From Lingula anatina (taxonomy: Eukaryota; Brachiopoda; Lingulata; Lingulida; Lingulidae): a stretch of 64,000 nucleotides of DNA. The notes under the pieces were generated by a model. That model saw only the letters and a list, made by a program, of their open reading frames with translations. It was not told the origin of the DNA and made no database searches. The stretch covers positions 59,931 to 123,930 of the forward strand of contig NW_019775806.1 in the NCBI RefSeq assembly GCF_001039355.2, in the 5' to 3' direction. Below, piece after piece: positions 1 through 11,660 of the stretch (its first letter is position 1; every line of letters begins with the position of its first letter). The position numbers were made by a program, and so were the translations under genes.

Positions 1-659
1 GATCACAGTCATATACTAAATTAATTAGAGATTAATGCATGTTTTTTTGTAGGGGAGTCAAATTTTCATAGGGGAACCACATTTTCATTATGTGCACATT
101 TTTAATTTTTCTTTTTTTTTAATGAAAATTTTCACCTGCAAACTACAAAAAAATGCCAATGTATCATCCATTATGCATACTACAAAATCATAGTCATTTA
201 CTCAAATAAAATGAGATTAATGAATGTTTTTTTGGGGGGAGTCAAAATTTCATAGGGGGAGTCACATTTTCATTATGAAAATCTGACTGGGGAGTCAGAT
301 TTTCATAATGAAAATCTGACTGGGGAGTCAGATTTTAGGGGAGTCAGATTTTCATGGTACACCGGTATTGTTGATATGGGTTATATATGAAATCAAGATC
401 GAGCTGGCAATACCGGAATCTAGAACCTAGGGTAGAAATTAGTAAAACGTTTTCAAATTAGAGAGTTGACTAGATGCCTAAGTTAAATTGCTGTAAAGTA
501 GGAGCTTCTTTTAAGAACAGTACTGTAGATTCATTGTGATGTTGCAGGGTTTGTTGAATTTAAAAAAAAGGTTTTTCATTGTTTTGATAGACTAAGTGAG
601 ACAGTCATACTGTAACAGCTAATGCAATCATCAGGTTGTGCTCTGATCTTCATTTAAAG
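1..659. other. Left-edge non-coding stretch with short tandem hairpins
   Basis: No exon is evident before the acceptor near 658. The first 360 bases carry several copies of a short motif around AGGGGAGTCA followed by ATTTTCAT. Two adjacent copies at 277-304 and 310-336 are near-perfect palindromes: 12-base arms flank a GGGG loop. The rest is probably intron of the F-box gene whose earlier exons lie off the left edge. Confidence 0.5.
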
Positions 660-3238
660 AGTGGCACCCAACATGTTGTTTTACCTTCAGAGAAAAAACA
701 GCCATTCCCAACTTGGTGCAACCCCAAACAATACAGAGGTCAAGTTTAAGGAGATGGTACTTTCATGTCCCAGGATGGAAGTGTTTGATCTTGTGGGAGC
801 ACCTTTTATCCCTGTTTTTAATCAATATTTTGATGTGTTGATTAAAGATGGAGTTTATTGGTAAGTGTGTCTGTAGCATCATGAAATAGTGACTTTACAA
901 GTATAAAATGAGTTCTTATCAAGGTCCAGTCTTTTGAATCATTATTTTGATGCACACTAGATACAGATATTTCCAGTCAGTTTAAGAATGCATTCTACCA
1001 AATTACCAATATATGTGACCCTTGTAAACATTAAAAGGGCTATTGATGGGGCATCCCTTTCTTAAATCTTCCTATTTTCCTTCCAAATACATGCAATCTT
1101 TACTAAAGTCTTAACAAAATGCCACAACTTTTTTTTAGTAAAGGAATAACCACAATGGCTTAAAATTGCATTTGTTGTGAACGCCTAGGGCACATTAATA
1201 CTACATGCCTTGAAGTATAAACTGGTTACCTTGCTGTTTGTTAGTTCTAAAGTGATTTTTACTTTCCTCCAGTGGTCAGCCCATAGGGAATGATGTTCCT
1301 TATTTGGAAAACATCAGTGGGTGGTACCATCTTAGACAGCTCACTCTAGCTAACCTGCCAGGTAAGATGATTGATTCTATTGCTACTCCATACTTAAAAG
1401 GGACACCAAATAAAATATCTAAACCAAATTAGTTTGTCTCAGCTTAAAAGTTGAAGTGTCTCAGGAGGAAGGATGGGGAGTAAGATGGCCATCAACCAGT
1501 ATGAAGTATGCAGCTGGGCTTAAGATTTAGTAAGCTGACTATGTAGCAGTTTGTGTTGAAGCTCAGTCTAGACCTAGAGGGGAATCAACCAGTATGAATA
1601 AATAGTGTGTTGATGTTTCACTTTGAAAATGAATAAGAGCAATATATATTTTGAAATCATATCAGAGATGTATTACAATAACTGTGAATGCTAAATATTC
1701 TAGATTGGAAAACATTAGCTTACGTATGTCTCTGATTACAAATCCTTCATTTATGTTTCTAATAACAAGCAATTTCTTTAGGTTTGAGAATAGGACACTA
1801 TTTACATAGGATCCTGTCTTCATGCCCGTGGATAGAGTTCCTGTCTTTGGCAAGCCTGGGGCCTTCTCATGCCTGCACATATGACAAGCAGCTGGCAGAG
1901 GGGTTGAAACACTGCAAAAACCTGGTTGATTTCAGGTTTGTGTGGCAAAGTTTTGTTTAAGTGTGTCACATTTATGTACAAATATGGCAGTTGGAATTGT
2001 GGCATTTGACCAATGAGATCTAGGGTACTCGAATCCTTAAATTATGCCTTGATGCATAAATGACTGTAATAAGGTGTAAAAGGTATTAGAGAATAAATAG
2101 TACTAATAAGTACTAGTATAATACTAATAAGTATATCTATATTGTATGATTATGAGTAAATTAATGCTTATCCAGGCAAGAACCAAAATGCTGTGATTTC
2201 AGAATTAAATAAATATTTTTTTGATGTACTATTTTAACCTTTAGCAACAATTGTTTTAATAAATTATCAATTGTCATCACCGGCAGTATACTCTATTATA
2301 AAAAATACAAAACAGTAAACATTACTTTAAACATTTATAAGTACAGTTTATACATTTAGAATATTACTTTGTGTTCATCCAGATTGGAAGAAAGATACTG
2401 CAAGTTGGGCCAGTACATCATTCCTGCACTACAGCACTGCTGTAAGCTGCAGAGATTGTGTGCCATTACAAATAAGACTGGAGTGGAGAAGCACCTTCTT
2501 CTCAATGCTGTGAAGAAGGTAATTTTTCTCTTCTTATCCAGGACCCTGGTGTGATTAGTCCCAGTCCTTTAATGCTGTTTGGTCAGAATTTGTTTTAATA
2601 AACTAATCTACGGGGACATCCTCCTTTGATTTTCCAAATGAAACTGCAAGTTTTAACTTTAGAAATATGAAATAATCGGAGAGATAGCAAACAAAACCTC
2701 TTTCACGAACAATATTTTAGATATTTTCACTGTGCTCTTTCCTTTTCATTTTAGCTTCCTAATTTGTCTGTGATCCAACTGTTTGTGGGAATGACGGATG
2801 CTGCATGCCAGGAACTGCAGAAGGCCCTCATTCAGTATTATAAGTACGGAGAAGGCACATTGATAAAATTAAATTCTAAGGCTAAGAATGAGTGGGCCTT
2901 ACATTTGTAGAACGAATTTTGAGTATACATCCACATATAAAATATTTATAATTGAAATTTAATTCACTCATCAGTTTTGCAAAAAAAAAAAAAAAATTAA
3001 TGAGTGTTAAAGTTATTAGATAAAAATTGAAGTTAATAATTTTTTTATTTAGAATGCTTTTTTTTTTAGATCCAGCAGTGATTGTCCAGGGTTTAGCATA
3101 GTTGTCATACAGCTGAAGTCACGGGTTGGTCTCTACGATTATTTGGACTTTGTCAGGAAGATGCCTCGCAACCATTACAAGGAAATCACGAGATTTCAGC
3201 CAAGAGTTGACCAGTTTATGTCAGAAACTAGAGTATAA
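660..3238 (+). CDS. F-box/LRR-repeat protein 18 (FBXL18), last six exons
   Basis: FBXL18 is the leucine-rich-repeat substrate receptor of an SCF ubiquitin ligase. Six exons can be joined in phase: 660-860, 1273-1361, 1782-1935, 2383-2518, 2755-2843 and 3070-3238. They give 278 C-terminal residues and a TAA stop. Donors are gtaagt, gtaaga, gtttgt, gtaatt and gtacgg. The protein shows degenerate LRRs: LRQLTLANLP, then IEFLSLASLG, then LAEGLKHCKNLVDFRLE and LQRLC. Order and spacing match what I recall of human FBXL18, including the tail that ends with a short aspartate/glutamate-ITxF segment (here KEITRF). The F-box and first LRRs would be off the left edge. The start of the first listed exon is the least certain boundary. 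Exon 5 could also be read through to a stop at about 2910, but splicing at 2843 restores the conserved tail. Confidence 0.82.
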
Positions 3239-4062
3239 CTACTTAAGAGTTCAGGATTTGGTTCCTTCATTTTGTTCCAATTTTAATGGTATATTTAAAC
3301 ATCTTTTTAGTCAGTTAACCTAGTTAAAGAGAAGAATTAATTGGTATTCCACATATTACTTTAAATTTGTAATTGGCTCTACTCTAGATGATAAATATCC
3401 CTGGTTTAAATAAAATATGAAGCCACATATATTGGTGTATCCGTTTGAGATTTAATAAAGCAATTACCAAGATGCATTTTAGTAAATTAAGTATTACCGA
3501 TGCAGCATTTTGAAAAAAATATTGAGAAAATAACGATTGTTAAAACCGTTCTTGAGTTCCAAGTTTCACTTTTTGAGTCAATCTCTATATGGAGATAAAA
3601 GCGATTTTTAATTCCAATTTTAAAATGGCTAAAATTTCCAAGAAAAGTTTTCACTGTATAACATTCTTGGGCCTTAAAATACTTCGTTGCATTGATCTCT
3701 GTTATATGGTATTATTGTACGGAGGTGTGGAATAAGATCTGATTGTCATGAAATTGTTCATTACTCTTGCTTTACTGAAGTAAATATGACCCGTTTTGAT
3801 TGATTTTTTCTTATACCGCAATACTTATCAAACTTAAAGTGGAGTGAATTAAGGCGTTAGGTACATATTTTACGTTATTTATTTGTTGGAGGAAATGTAT
3901 ACAAAAGAAAACCAGCCATTATGTGTAAACCGACACGTCTTTGTATATACTGATTTCTGCTTTTATTTCTAATGGAGGGCACGTCCTCAAACACCATGAA
4001 ATGTAGTAATTCTCACCATTCCATGGTGTTTTAAGAATATAACTTAATAAAGTTTACAGATG

Positions 4063-4098
<36 letters not shown>

Positions 4099-5378
4099 CT
4101 GAAATGCGTTAGCTACTACCTTACTCGACAATTTCAACTAATCGCAAGACTTTCGACCCTGCACTTTATTTTTCGCATCTTTAGAAGTTTGCAACGCAAA
4201 TGTTCTTACTTTGTTACTTAAAACGGCGGGGTTTTGTTAGGAAATGTCTTTTTCAGTGTTTTTGACATAATGAAGTCGTTGGTTTTGATTTCAAAGGAGA
4301 CTTGAATGACAATAGTCACAAAAATCAAGGGCGTTTATTATCATCTGATCAAAGTGCGAGTCATTTTGCGAACCATTCAATGATTTCTGCACATTTTGTA
4401 ACCACAACGCAATTACTTTATCCCTTAGTTTTTATTTCTGGTTATAAAGATTTTTCTTTAGCAAATTATGCTGGAAAGATACGCGTTTTCCATTACTGCC
4501 TACGTATATGCCTCCTGCTTGGAGAAAATGAAGTTGAATGTTTTAGCCCAGCGCACACTGAAACGAAGGAAGGAAAGCCGATTTTGGAGCGTTGAATATA
4601 CAGTATTGGGTCAAAAAAAGCAGGTTTATCTTGGGTTTGAGGAGATTTAAATACTGGTCTGTGACTATCTTTCTACTGAAGTTTTTTTTCGTAAAACGAG
4701 ACCTGAGAGGAAAGTCGAAAAAAAAAAGAATTTAAATGAAAGATTCCCAACAGAAAAGACCAAGTTGTTACTTCACAAGGTCTGAACCTAACAGAAGTTA
4801 TGGCTGGAAAGCTCATTTGTCAGTATAAAAAGTCAGTAGAATAAAATTAGTCGAAATATGGCCTTTGTTATCCCGCAGAGAGAATGCTCCGATTTGGACT
4901 GGCAGTTGCGATAAGAAATGGTCTATACATAACGGAGGCGCCTTGTGTGAGCTAGAATAGTTGCATAGTGATAAAATGTATCGTTCAACACCAGTGTCGC
5001 GAGATTTGTGGCTCAGCTTGTAGTTTGCATCGTGCGCTGGTCTCAAAAACTTGCATCACTACAGTTCGGGGTGACATAAGTGACCCTGGTATTGAAAATC
5101 CTGCTGCCTTGGCTAACCTCCAGTACGGTGTCAACCTGATCGACAAAACAAAAAGCCACAGATAACTGACCTGGAACGGGCCCGTCGGCATGTTGAAAAT
5201 CACTAGCTTTGCGACAACTTACTGTTGAAACCATACACTGTAGTTCTTGATTTCGGCATGTTTTGGAGCCTAGTTAGTGAAAAGAAAAGAAGTGTTGAAA
5301 TTATTCGAATACAAGGGCCCGTTAGTTACAATGTATGGTGAACAGTATGTGCGCGCTGTGGACACAAAAGACTTGAAA
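3239..5378. other. Intergenic spacer between FBXL18 and the AChBP-like gene
   Basis: This holds the FBXL18 3' UTR, with candidate AATAAA signals near 3408 and 3454-3459. A (TA)n microsatellite lies at about 4064-4097. Several open frames of 60-97 codons occur at 4300-5240 on both strands. They overlap each other, resemble no family and have no convincing splice context, so I do not call them genes. The promoter and 5' UTR of the downstream gene must lie at its right end. Confidence 0.5.
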
Positions 5379-6587
5379 ATGTGGAAGCTAATAGTTACAT
5401 TTCTAGTCGTCGCTGCCTTTTTCCATGGAAATTCAGGAGCAAGGTTTGTTGAACACTTTTTTCGCCGAAGACTTTCAGTGAATCGGGAATTTTCTATATA
5501 CAAATCAAATATGTTAGTGAATAGTGAATATTGTCTCGTTCATGACGGGTCCTTTCGTTTGTCAGATAATCAGTGGCAGACCAGTAATATTGTTAGACGA
5601 GCTCGGTCCGTATTACTTCTCATTTGCTTCGTTGAACAAACACCACTTTTGAGAATATAAAATTATATTGGTATTTCCAATGCTGACAGGTTTTTCTACA
5701 TTAATATTTTTTATACATATGTTGAAATTATGAAAATGGTTGTGATAAACATGACTGCATCAAATACAGGAGAAGTCGTTTAGAAGCTGTTTTCATAATT
5801 AAATTCGATCAATTCTACCTCGAAATCAGTCGGCGTAGAGGGAATATAAGAGTTTATATAAAACACAAATAAAAATATTTCGTTACGTCACGAAGTGCAC
5901 TTAAGCAATACAAAGTTAGTGTGTCCGTAACTACCAGATTGCACTGACCAAACCACGGGTTCGTTGTGATATTCCGGAGTTTCCAAGGTATATTTTATAT
6001 TTCTCGTGGATTTTGTCTCATTTCAGTGAAGATCACATATTGAGGGACCTTCTTCAGACTTATCGGACTCGTCCAGTGAAGAACAATTCTGATACAGTCC
6101 AAGTTACCGTAGATGTTGTCTTGCTGCACGTCAATTCTCTTGATGTTAACTCACAAGTCTTGTCAGTTAACGCGTATCATCGTATGGTAGGGGAAATGTG
6201 TCTGGTGTCTAGTAATAACATGAAAACAATTAGAAAAAAGGTCCGTTTTAACTAGTTATGATGTTAGTCGAGCCACTGAAAATTCGAGCAATGAAAAAAG
6301 TGAAAGTGTATATTGTCCCAGCATCCATTCCGTGAAAAATATGTGCCAGGTATTATTTTTTTTATTGTCTACAATTTAAGAAATAAATTTGGTTTAAATT
6401 CACCAGTGGGTCCAAAGTAGATGTGTATTTGCCATCACCTCCAATCACGACCAAATGGAAACATTTTTATAATATGATACATTTTTAGGGCAATATGTAA
6501 ATGTGTAATGCCTCTGTGAGATATACTGAGATATTCTTTTTACGAATTTTGGAAGTGTGTGTGTGTGTGTGTGTGCGTGCGTGCATG

Positions 6588-6635
<48 letters not shown>

Positions 6636-7985
6636 GGGGTGCAAAAGGGAGCTGAAGGCACCATCTAGTTATGTATCTGTTAATGGTTCTAGAGCTGGCG
6701 TGACCGGGATCTGGTGTGGGATCCTCAGTTCAGAGGAGGAGTGCGGAGGATGCATGTAATGTCCTCACTTATTTGGCTCCCAGACATTGTGCTGCTGAAT
6801 CTGTGAGTTGATTTCATATATTCACGTTCATTTTCCTTGATCTTCTTGTATATATGTTTGTTTGTTTATTTATTAATTAGTTAATTTACTTTTTTAATGA
6901 GAAAAAAAGGTCATAATTGCGCTTCCAGTGTGCAGTGGATACCGGACTTGTTAATGTTGTATTTTCATGTTTTGATGAAAAGTACATATACATTGGTAGC
7001 GTTGATGTCAGCTATTTAATTATGCTGTGTTTCAGACGCGGTGCCAGTAAGCTGCTGTTGGACCCGAGAGCAGTAGTATCCCATGACGGCACGGTGGTCT
7101 GGATACCTGTATACCAGCACAGGTAAAACTGGACATAATGGAGTCACTTCATGGTTTCCATATTTTTTAATATTTGTTCAAATGAACAGCTCTAATTTCT
7201 TTGTTTTTGGAAATTTCTGCTGGGCCAGTAACTTAATTCTGCTTTGCAAACGTAGGCATAAGACCATTGCACCATATGTTCATCAAAATATAACGAGACA
7301 ATTACAACCCCCCAGGGTGATTGTTGAATGCATAGGTCTTGTGTTGTCAAACCGTTTCGAAAAGAAAATCATAGATCATAGATCCTAGGCTCTGTTCTCA
7401 CAACTTTTAGATCGATCTATCACCGCGGGGAGTCTCACTAGATTACTGTCAGATAATCCCCCTTAAGTGTCCGTCCCCGCCTACTACAAGCTTTAAGGGA
7501 TAATTAACTTTCGTGTCCGCCCGGCTGACAGCTATTTAGCGTGAACCCCCAGGGAGTTAGGTCGATCCAATGTAGGTCGATCTAATCTATGAGAATGGGG
7601 TGCTAGACACCATATGATCTGATTTTATTCCTGTTTCAGCGCTCATTGTAATACTGATCTTGGGCGTTACAGTCAGGAGTGCAACCTCAAATTTGGATCA
7701 TGGTCGTATAATCAGAAGGAAATAAACCTTGCCTACGGGGCTCAGAAAATGGATCTAAGCAACTTGGAGCCAAATCGGGACTGGGCTGTACAATATACTG
7801 CAGTGAAACGAAATGCGATTTCTTATAGTTGTTGTCCTGGTGAGATTTTCGTCGATTTGACTTATTCCTTGACATTACGGATGAAGAAAAACACCTCATC
7901 AGCCCTGACAGCCAGTTCTGGATTTACTGACAGACCTTTTGTAGTCATATTTGTAGTGTCTTTGATTGTTGGTATTATGGTTTAA
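5379..7985 (+). CDS. GPI-anchored acetylcholine-binding-protein-like (nicotinic receptor extracellular domain only)
   Basis: Five exons join in phase: 5379-5443, 6027-6186, 6693-6802, 7036-7122 and 7640-7985, giving 255 residues. Residues 1-21 are a signal peptide; the ATG chosen sits directly before it. Residues 23-224 align throughout with the Cys-loop receptor ligand-binding domain. Landmarks are RPVKNNSDTVQV (37-48), SWRDRDLVWDP (76-86), IWLPDIVL (102-109), Cys144 and Cys155, LKFGSWSY (157-164), and the vicinal pair Cys205-Cys206 in YSCCPGEIFVDLTYSL. Exon 3 is exactly 110 bases, as in vertebrate nicotinic receptor genes (from memory). The M1-M4 channel domain is absent. Instead, 225-255 run from a Ser/Ala/Gly-rich stretch through a 15-residue hydrophobic end with no cytoplasmic tail, the form of a GPI-attachment signal. 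A cell-surface cholinergic ligand-binding role is inferred. The molluscan and annelid AChBPs I know of are soluble. Confidence 0.85.
6553..6633. repeat. (GT)n microsatellite in intron 2 of the AChBP-like gene
   Basis: About 80 bases of alternating GT with a few GC and AT interruptions end 60 bases before the acceptor of exon 3. The tract interrupts what would otherwise be a pyrimidine-rich region upstream of the splice site. Confidence 0.9.
7394..7598. mobile_element. ATCGATC-type MITE, copy 1, in intron 4 of the AChBP-like gene
   Basis: A roughly 205-base element shares its inner motifs with three other copies in the window: ATCGATCTAT, GGGGAGTCTCACT, GATTACTGTCAG and CCCCCAGGGA. Ends are imperfect inverted repeats ending in GAATG or its complement. 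This copy is the most diverged, so it is probably the oldest. No coding capacity. Confidence 0.7.
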
Positions 7986-8136
7986 CAATTATTCCCCCCC
8001 CCCCATCATTAATTACGCTAACGATTTCAATCAGCCTATTATTAAATTTCACTTTTTTATTTAAAAATTCAAAATTTTGGATTTTTCTATCAGCATCTCA
8101 TTACTGGACACGTGCACTTATTTAATTTTTAAATAC

Positions 8137-8139
8137 TTT

Positions 8140-8179
<40 letters not shown>
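8137..8179. repeat. (CTTT)n microsatellite
   Basis: Roughly ten CTTT units lie in the 3' flank of the AChBP-like gene, after its stop codon. Confidence 0.9.
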
Positions 8180-8314
8180 TATTTATTTATTTACTTGCAT
8201 TATGGATTTTTTTTATTTCATGTATTAATTTTTGCTCCTGTACTCTTCATTCTAAAAAATACATGTACTTATACATCTAGCTAAATGAGGTTTATAACTA
8301 TGTTTTGGGGTAAC

Positions 8315-8316
<2 letters not shown>

Positions 8317-8357
<41 letters not shown>

Positions 8358-8366
8358 GAGAATAAA
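8317..8366 (+). promoter_or_regulatory. (AAT)n tract with polyadenylation signals for the AChBP-like gene
   Basis: A run of AAT triplets ends with AATAAA at 8351-8356, and a second AATAAA lies at 8361-8366, about 375 bases after the TAA stop. The opposite-strand signal of the convergent neighbour (TTTATT on plus, 8386-8391) is only 20 bases further on. Confidence 0.55.
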
Positions 8367-8521
8367 ATAATTACACCAAAACACCTTTATTCCACGTCTT
8401 CATTATATCTAAAGCAATGTCTTCATCATCGAAGTATTTAAAGGGAATGGTGAAATTTTGATGTCAGGGTCTTTGCTCTGCATCTCTAACTTTTGTTTCT
8501 CTGTCCGCGTTTGCAACAGAA

Positions 8522-9827
8522 CTAGCGAAACCCTATGGCCACGCCCGTTGCACGCGCCCACTTATCGCTACTGGTATAGGCACCACATCCTCCAAAGTGG
8601 AGTTCGGTGAAGAAGAAAAACTCGTTAGGCATCGTGCGTCCAGATGGCACTGGCTTGGCGGAGTTGAGCCATGCGCCATAGAAATTGGCTCCAATGCCAG
8701 AGCCTCCATAGGAACTTGGTGGCACTTCACGATGATTTGGAAAGAGAGCGAAGTAACTGGCCGGGTTACTGCCGCAATGGTTGAACGTGATTGCTCTACC
8801 GTTGCTTCTTATACCTTGAAATTTGAAACTCGGGTTGTTAGCTATATTTGCTGGCAGGAATCCCAGAAATAATTTCGGCCCCATTGCCCTATTAACAGGG
8901 TTCGTGTATCCCAAATGTGAGTTGATCTGAACTGAAAGGGGGGTGGAGGCATATCGCTGTAACTGTCGCAGGACGGTGAACGGCTGCCTACCATTGTCGT
9001 ACGAAATACGAAGCAACACGTGGGATTTATCAGTGAAAATGCTGGCCAGGTTAAGATTAGTACCCGTCACGATCGCCTGTCGTGAAAGAAAAGTATACCC
9101 TCCCCCGTTGATTCCCATCTCACAGTAAACACGTTGGTAGCCTGTGTTGGTGAGGATAGCGTATTCCCCGCCTGCAGCGTTTGGGTTCGCGTTAAGGATA
9201 GCCTTGCATGAAGTATATGCCTCTACGGAACGAAAAAAAGTTATTTTAAGTTTAATATAAGTCAAGTTCTCACTCTTTTTAAACTGGAACATTTACAGTT
9301 TTTATACCAAAATCGAGCCGTAACACACGTCAACACACAACCTGTACTTATCAATAATTCAAAGTCTGGGGCATATTGGTGGTGGGGGAGTTTTGAGGGG
9401 CTGTGAGGGAGGGAAGGGGGGTGAATTGAATAAGTGCAGTAGACAAGAGAAAAGAAATATCCTGATATACCTATAAATGTGTACCTGCTCAAATTAAGTC
9501 TATGATTATTTTAATATTTGATTTTGAATGACCATTAAACTGGACGCAATTAAGTTGTTAATCTGATAGTTTGAAGTTTGGGAGTTTGAAAATCAACAAG
9601 ATGGGATGCCCTAGCTCAAATGTAGTTAGTAAGAAATGTATTCAGGACCCTCGAAAAAAATGACTTTTGCACCAAAATTCCGTACACCAGTAAAAAATAA
9701 GATTGGTACTGGTAGTGACGCCAAGGTTGAGAGAGAGAGAGAGGGACTTACCCTGCTTATCCGTTCCATAACTTCCCTCAGAGAAATGAGTCAAGAGCGA
9801 GGCTACAATTAAACCCGAAAATAACAT
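8522..9827 (-). CDS. Secreted fibrinogen-C-like protein, paralog 1
   Basis: Two exons, 9752-9827 (ATG at 9827) and 8522-9222, join in phase 1 to give 258 residues. Exon 1 encodes a signal peptide of about 21 residues. The mature N-terminus resembles the first subdomain of fibrinogen C-terminal domains: a Cys before an Ala-Ile-Leu helix, GGEYAI, then VYCEMGINGGGYTFL. The rest does not follow the classic fibrinogen fold that I can recognise. It ends with a distinctive ELHFGGCGAYTSSDKW and IGFR tail. Related proteins occur in marine invertebrates as uncharacterised secreted proteins, as far as I recall. A lectin-like or extracellular-matrix role is only inferred. A TATA box lies 58 bases upstream. 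A polyadenylation signal reads as TTTATT on plus at 8386-8391. The paralog at 12.0-13.4 kb has the same exon lengths. Confidence 0.75.
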
Positions 9828-9876
9828 TCTCGTCTGCTGTCAGGAGAACTGACATGGCAACGTTGCATAATTAATT

Positions 9877-9885
9877 CCTTTTATA
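9877..9885 (-). promoter_or_regulatory. TATA box of fibrinogen-like paralog 1
   Basis: TATAAAAGG on the minus strand sits 50-58 bases before the ATG. The same sequence occurs at exactly the same distance before the other two first exons of the family, at 13415-13423 and 15817-15825. Confidence 0.7.
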
Positions 9886-9918
9886 GAGCAGTCCCCTACT
9901 TGATTGCTTTTTCAGAAT

Positions 9919-10880
9919 TCACGTTTCCCGTCAATTTTCATAAAGGAAATTAATTCATTTACCACGGAAATGAGTGTTCTTGTCCGACCGTGGAAAGTGG
10001 GTGGGTGTAGCATAGGGTAACAAAACTAACATTTATACCCAGTGCAGTGTGGATGTATGATCAACCGGTTATATGTATATGTCGCTTGGCTTCGGCCGAA
10101 GAGATGACCAATTTAACGTACGACCTAGAAATGTCGATCACTCACCTGTTAAGAGCACAGAACGCCTGACCTTGATATCTCAGGACACGGAGAAAACGAC
10201 ATTGTACGTCAAATTATGAAATCAATTAACAAAATTGCAAACTTAAATCACGTTTCCGGTTACTGTCTTATAATGGAAGTTAAGTATTTCACAAGGGAAA
10301 ATGAGTATTTTTAGATTCTGGTTCGACGGTTGGGTTGGGGGGGGGGGGAGTGGACATAGGTTAATATTTATATACCAATTGTAAAATTACTGTTGTATCA
10401 TCCAGTTACATGCACATGTCACTTGACCTCGCCTTAAGAAATGATCAGTTTATTGTCAGATTAAAAATGTGAATCACTCGCCTGTATTGAAGAGCGAAAT
10501 CCGCCCGACCTCGAAATCCCATATATCCGGGTTACAGAGAAAACACCATACCGCGTTAATTATAAAATCAATTTACAAACTGCAAACTTAAATCACGTTT
10601 CTGTTTCTGTTTTATAATGGAAATTAAGTCATTTACAATGGAAATTAGTGTATTTTTGGTGTTGGTTCGACCGTTGGGGGGGGGGGAGGGGGAGCATGTA
10701 GAGGGTCTATACGGTATAGATACCCACTGTACAATGAGTGTATGATCAGCTTGCTGCATGTGCACATGTCACTTCGACCGAAGAAATGATCATCAGTTTT
10801 GAGTGAGACAAGAAAAGTCGATTCCTTACTAGTATTTGAAGAGCGAAGAACGCCTGACCTCAAAATGCATCCATGATAAC
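9919..10880. repeat. Three tandem ~330-base upstream units
   Basis: Three diverged direct copies begin near 9919, 10251 and 10595. Each contains CACGTTT, ATAATGGAA or a variant, a G-rich run, TATACCCA-like sequence, TGATCA, CACATGTCACTT or a variant, AAGAGC and CGCCTGACCT in the same order. The array begins about 90 bases upstream of the ATG of paralog 1. Single related units sit upstream of the other two family members. Confidence 0.75.
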
Positions 10881-11371
10881 AGATGCAACCCAGCATTGGG
10901 AACTTTACAAGAATGATGTCGAAAAATGTTTTAAATATACTGACACGCATCAGAAAACTTTCTTGTACTTTTTTTTTTACTGAGAATCGATTCCAACCAT
11001 ATAAAGGAGTAGGCCTACAAATGCACTTGTTTGGTCATTGTTTGTTTATTTGACCTTGTGTGACTGAATAATGGGTCATATTTCACACGAAAACTGTTAT
11101 TTTCTTAATGTGCCAAAGGAACTTAAAATATTATTTGATACATAGGCCTAAATGATGCGTTTTCATTGACTGTCAGTGTATTTAATTGAAAGTGTCTTAA
11201 ACAAAGAAGCTGCCACAGATATTGGCTTATAAGAAAATATTGAATGGAAAAATCTTAGGAAAAGATGGTGCAAAGAAAATGAGTAAACGCGTGATTTGCA
11301 CGGAGACAGAAAACAAATGCACTAGTACTTGATGAAAAGGAAATCGGTGAAAAAACGTTTGTAAGCTTCAA

Positions 11372-11466
<95 letters not shown>

Positions 11467-11624
11467 TTTTCTTTAAAATTGAGTCATTTTCTGCTAGAAT
11501 GGTGTTTGATATTNNNNNNNNNNNNNNNNNNNNNNNNNNNNNNNNNNNNNNNNNNNNNNNNNNNNNNNNNNNNNNNNNNNNNNNNNNNNNNNNNNNNNNN
11601 NNNNNNNNNNNNNNNNNNNATATA

Positions 11625-11660
<36 letters not shown>

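Noticed and set aside
4302-5240. Overlapping open frames on both strands
   Set aside because: They overlap one another, show no family motif or splice context, and are of a length expected by chance.
5277-5660. 127-codon plus-strand frame taken as one protein
   Set aside because: Only 5379-5443 is coding. The frame beyond the donor at 5444 does not align with Cys-loop receptors, whereas splicing to 6027 restores the family sequence exactly.
8597-8872. Plus-strand open frame of 91 codons
   Set aside because: It is antisense to exon 2 of fibrinogen-like paralog 1, and paralog 2 has a matching shadow at 12.0-12.2 kb. The minus-strand reading has the conserved motifs and splice sites.
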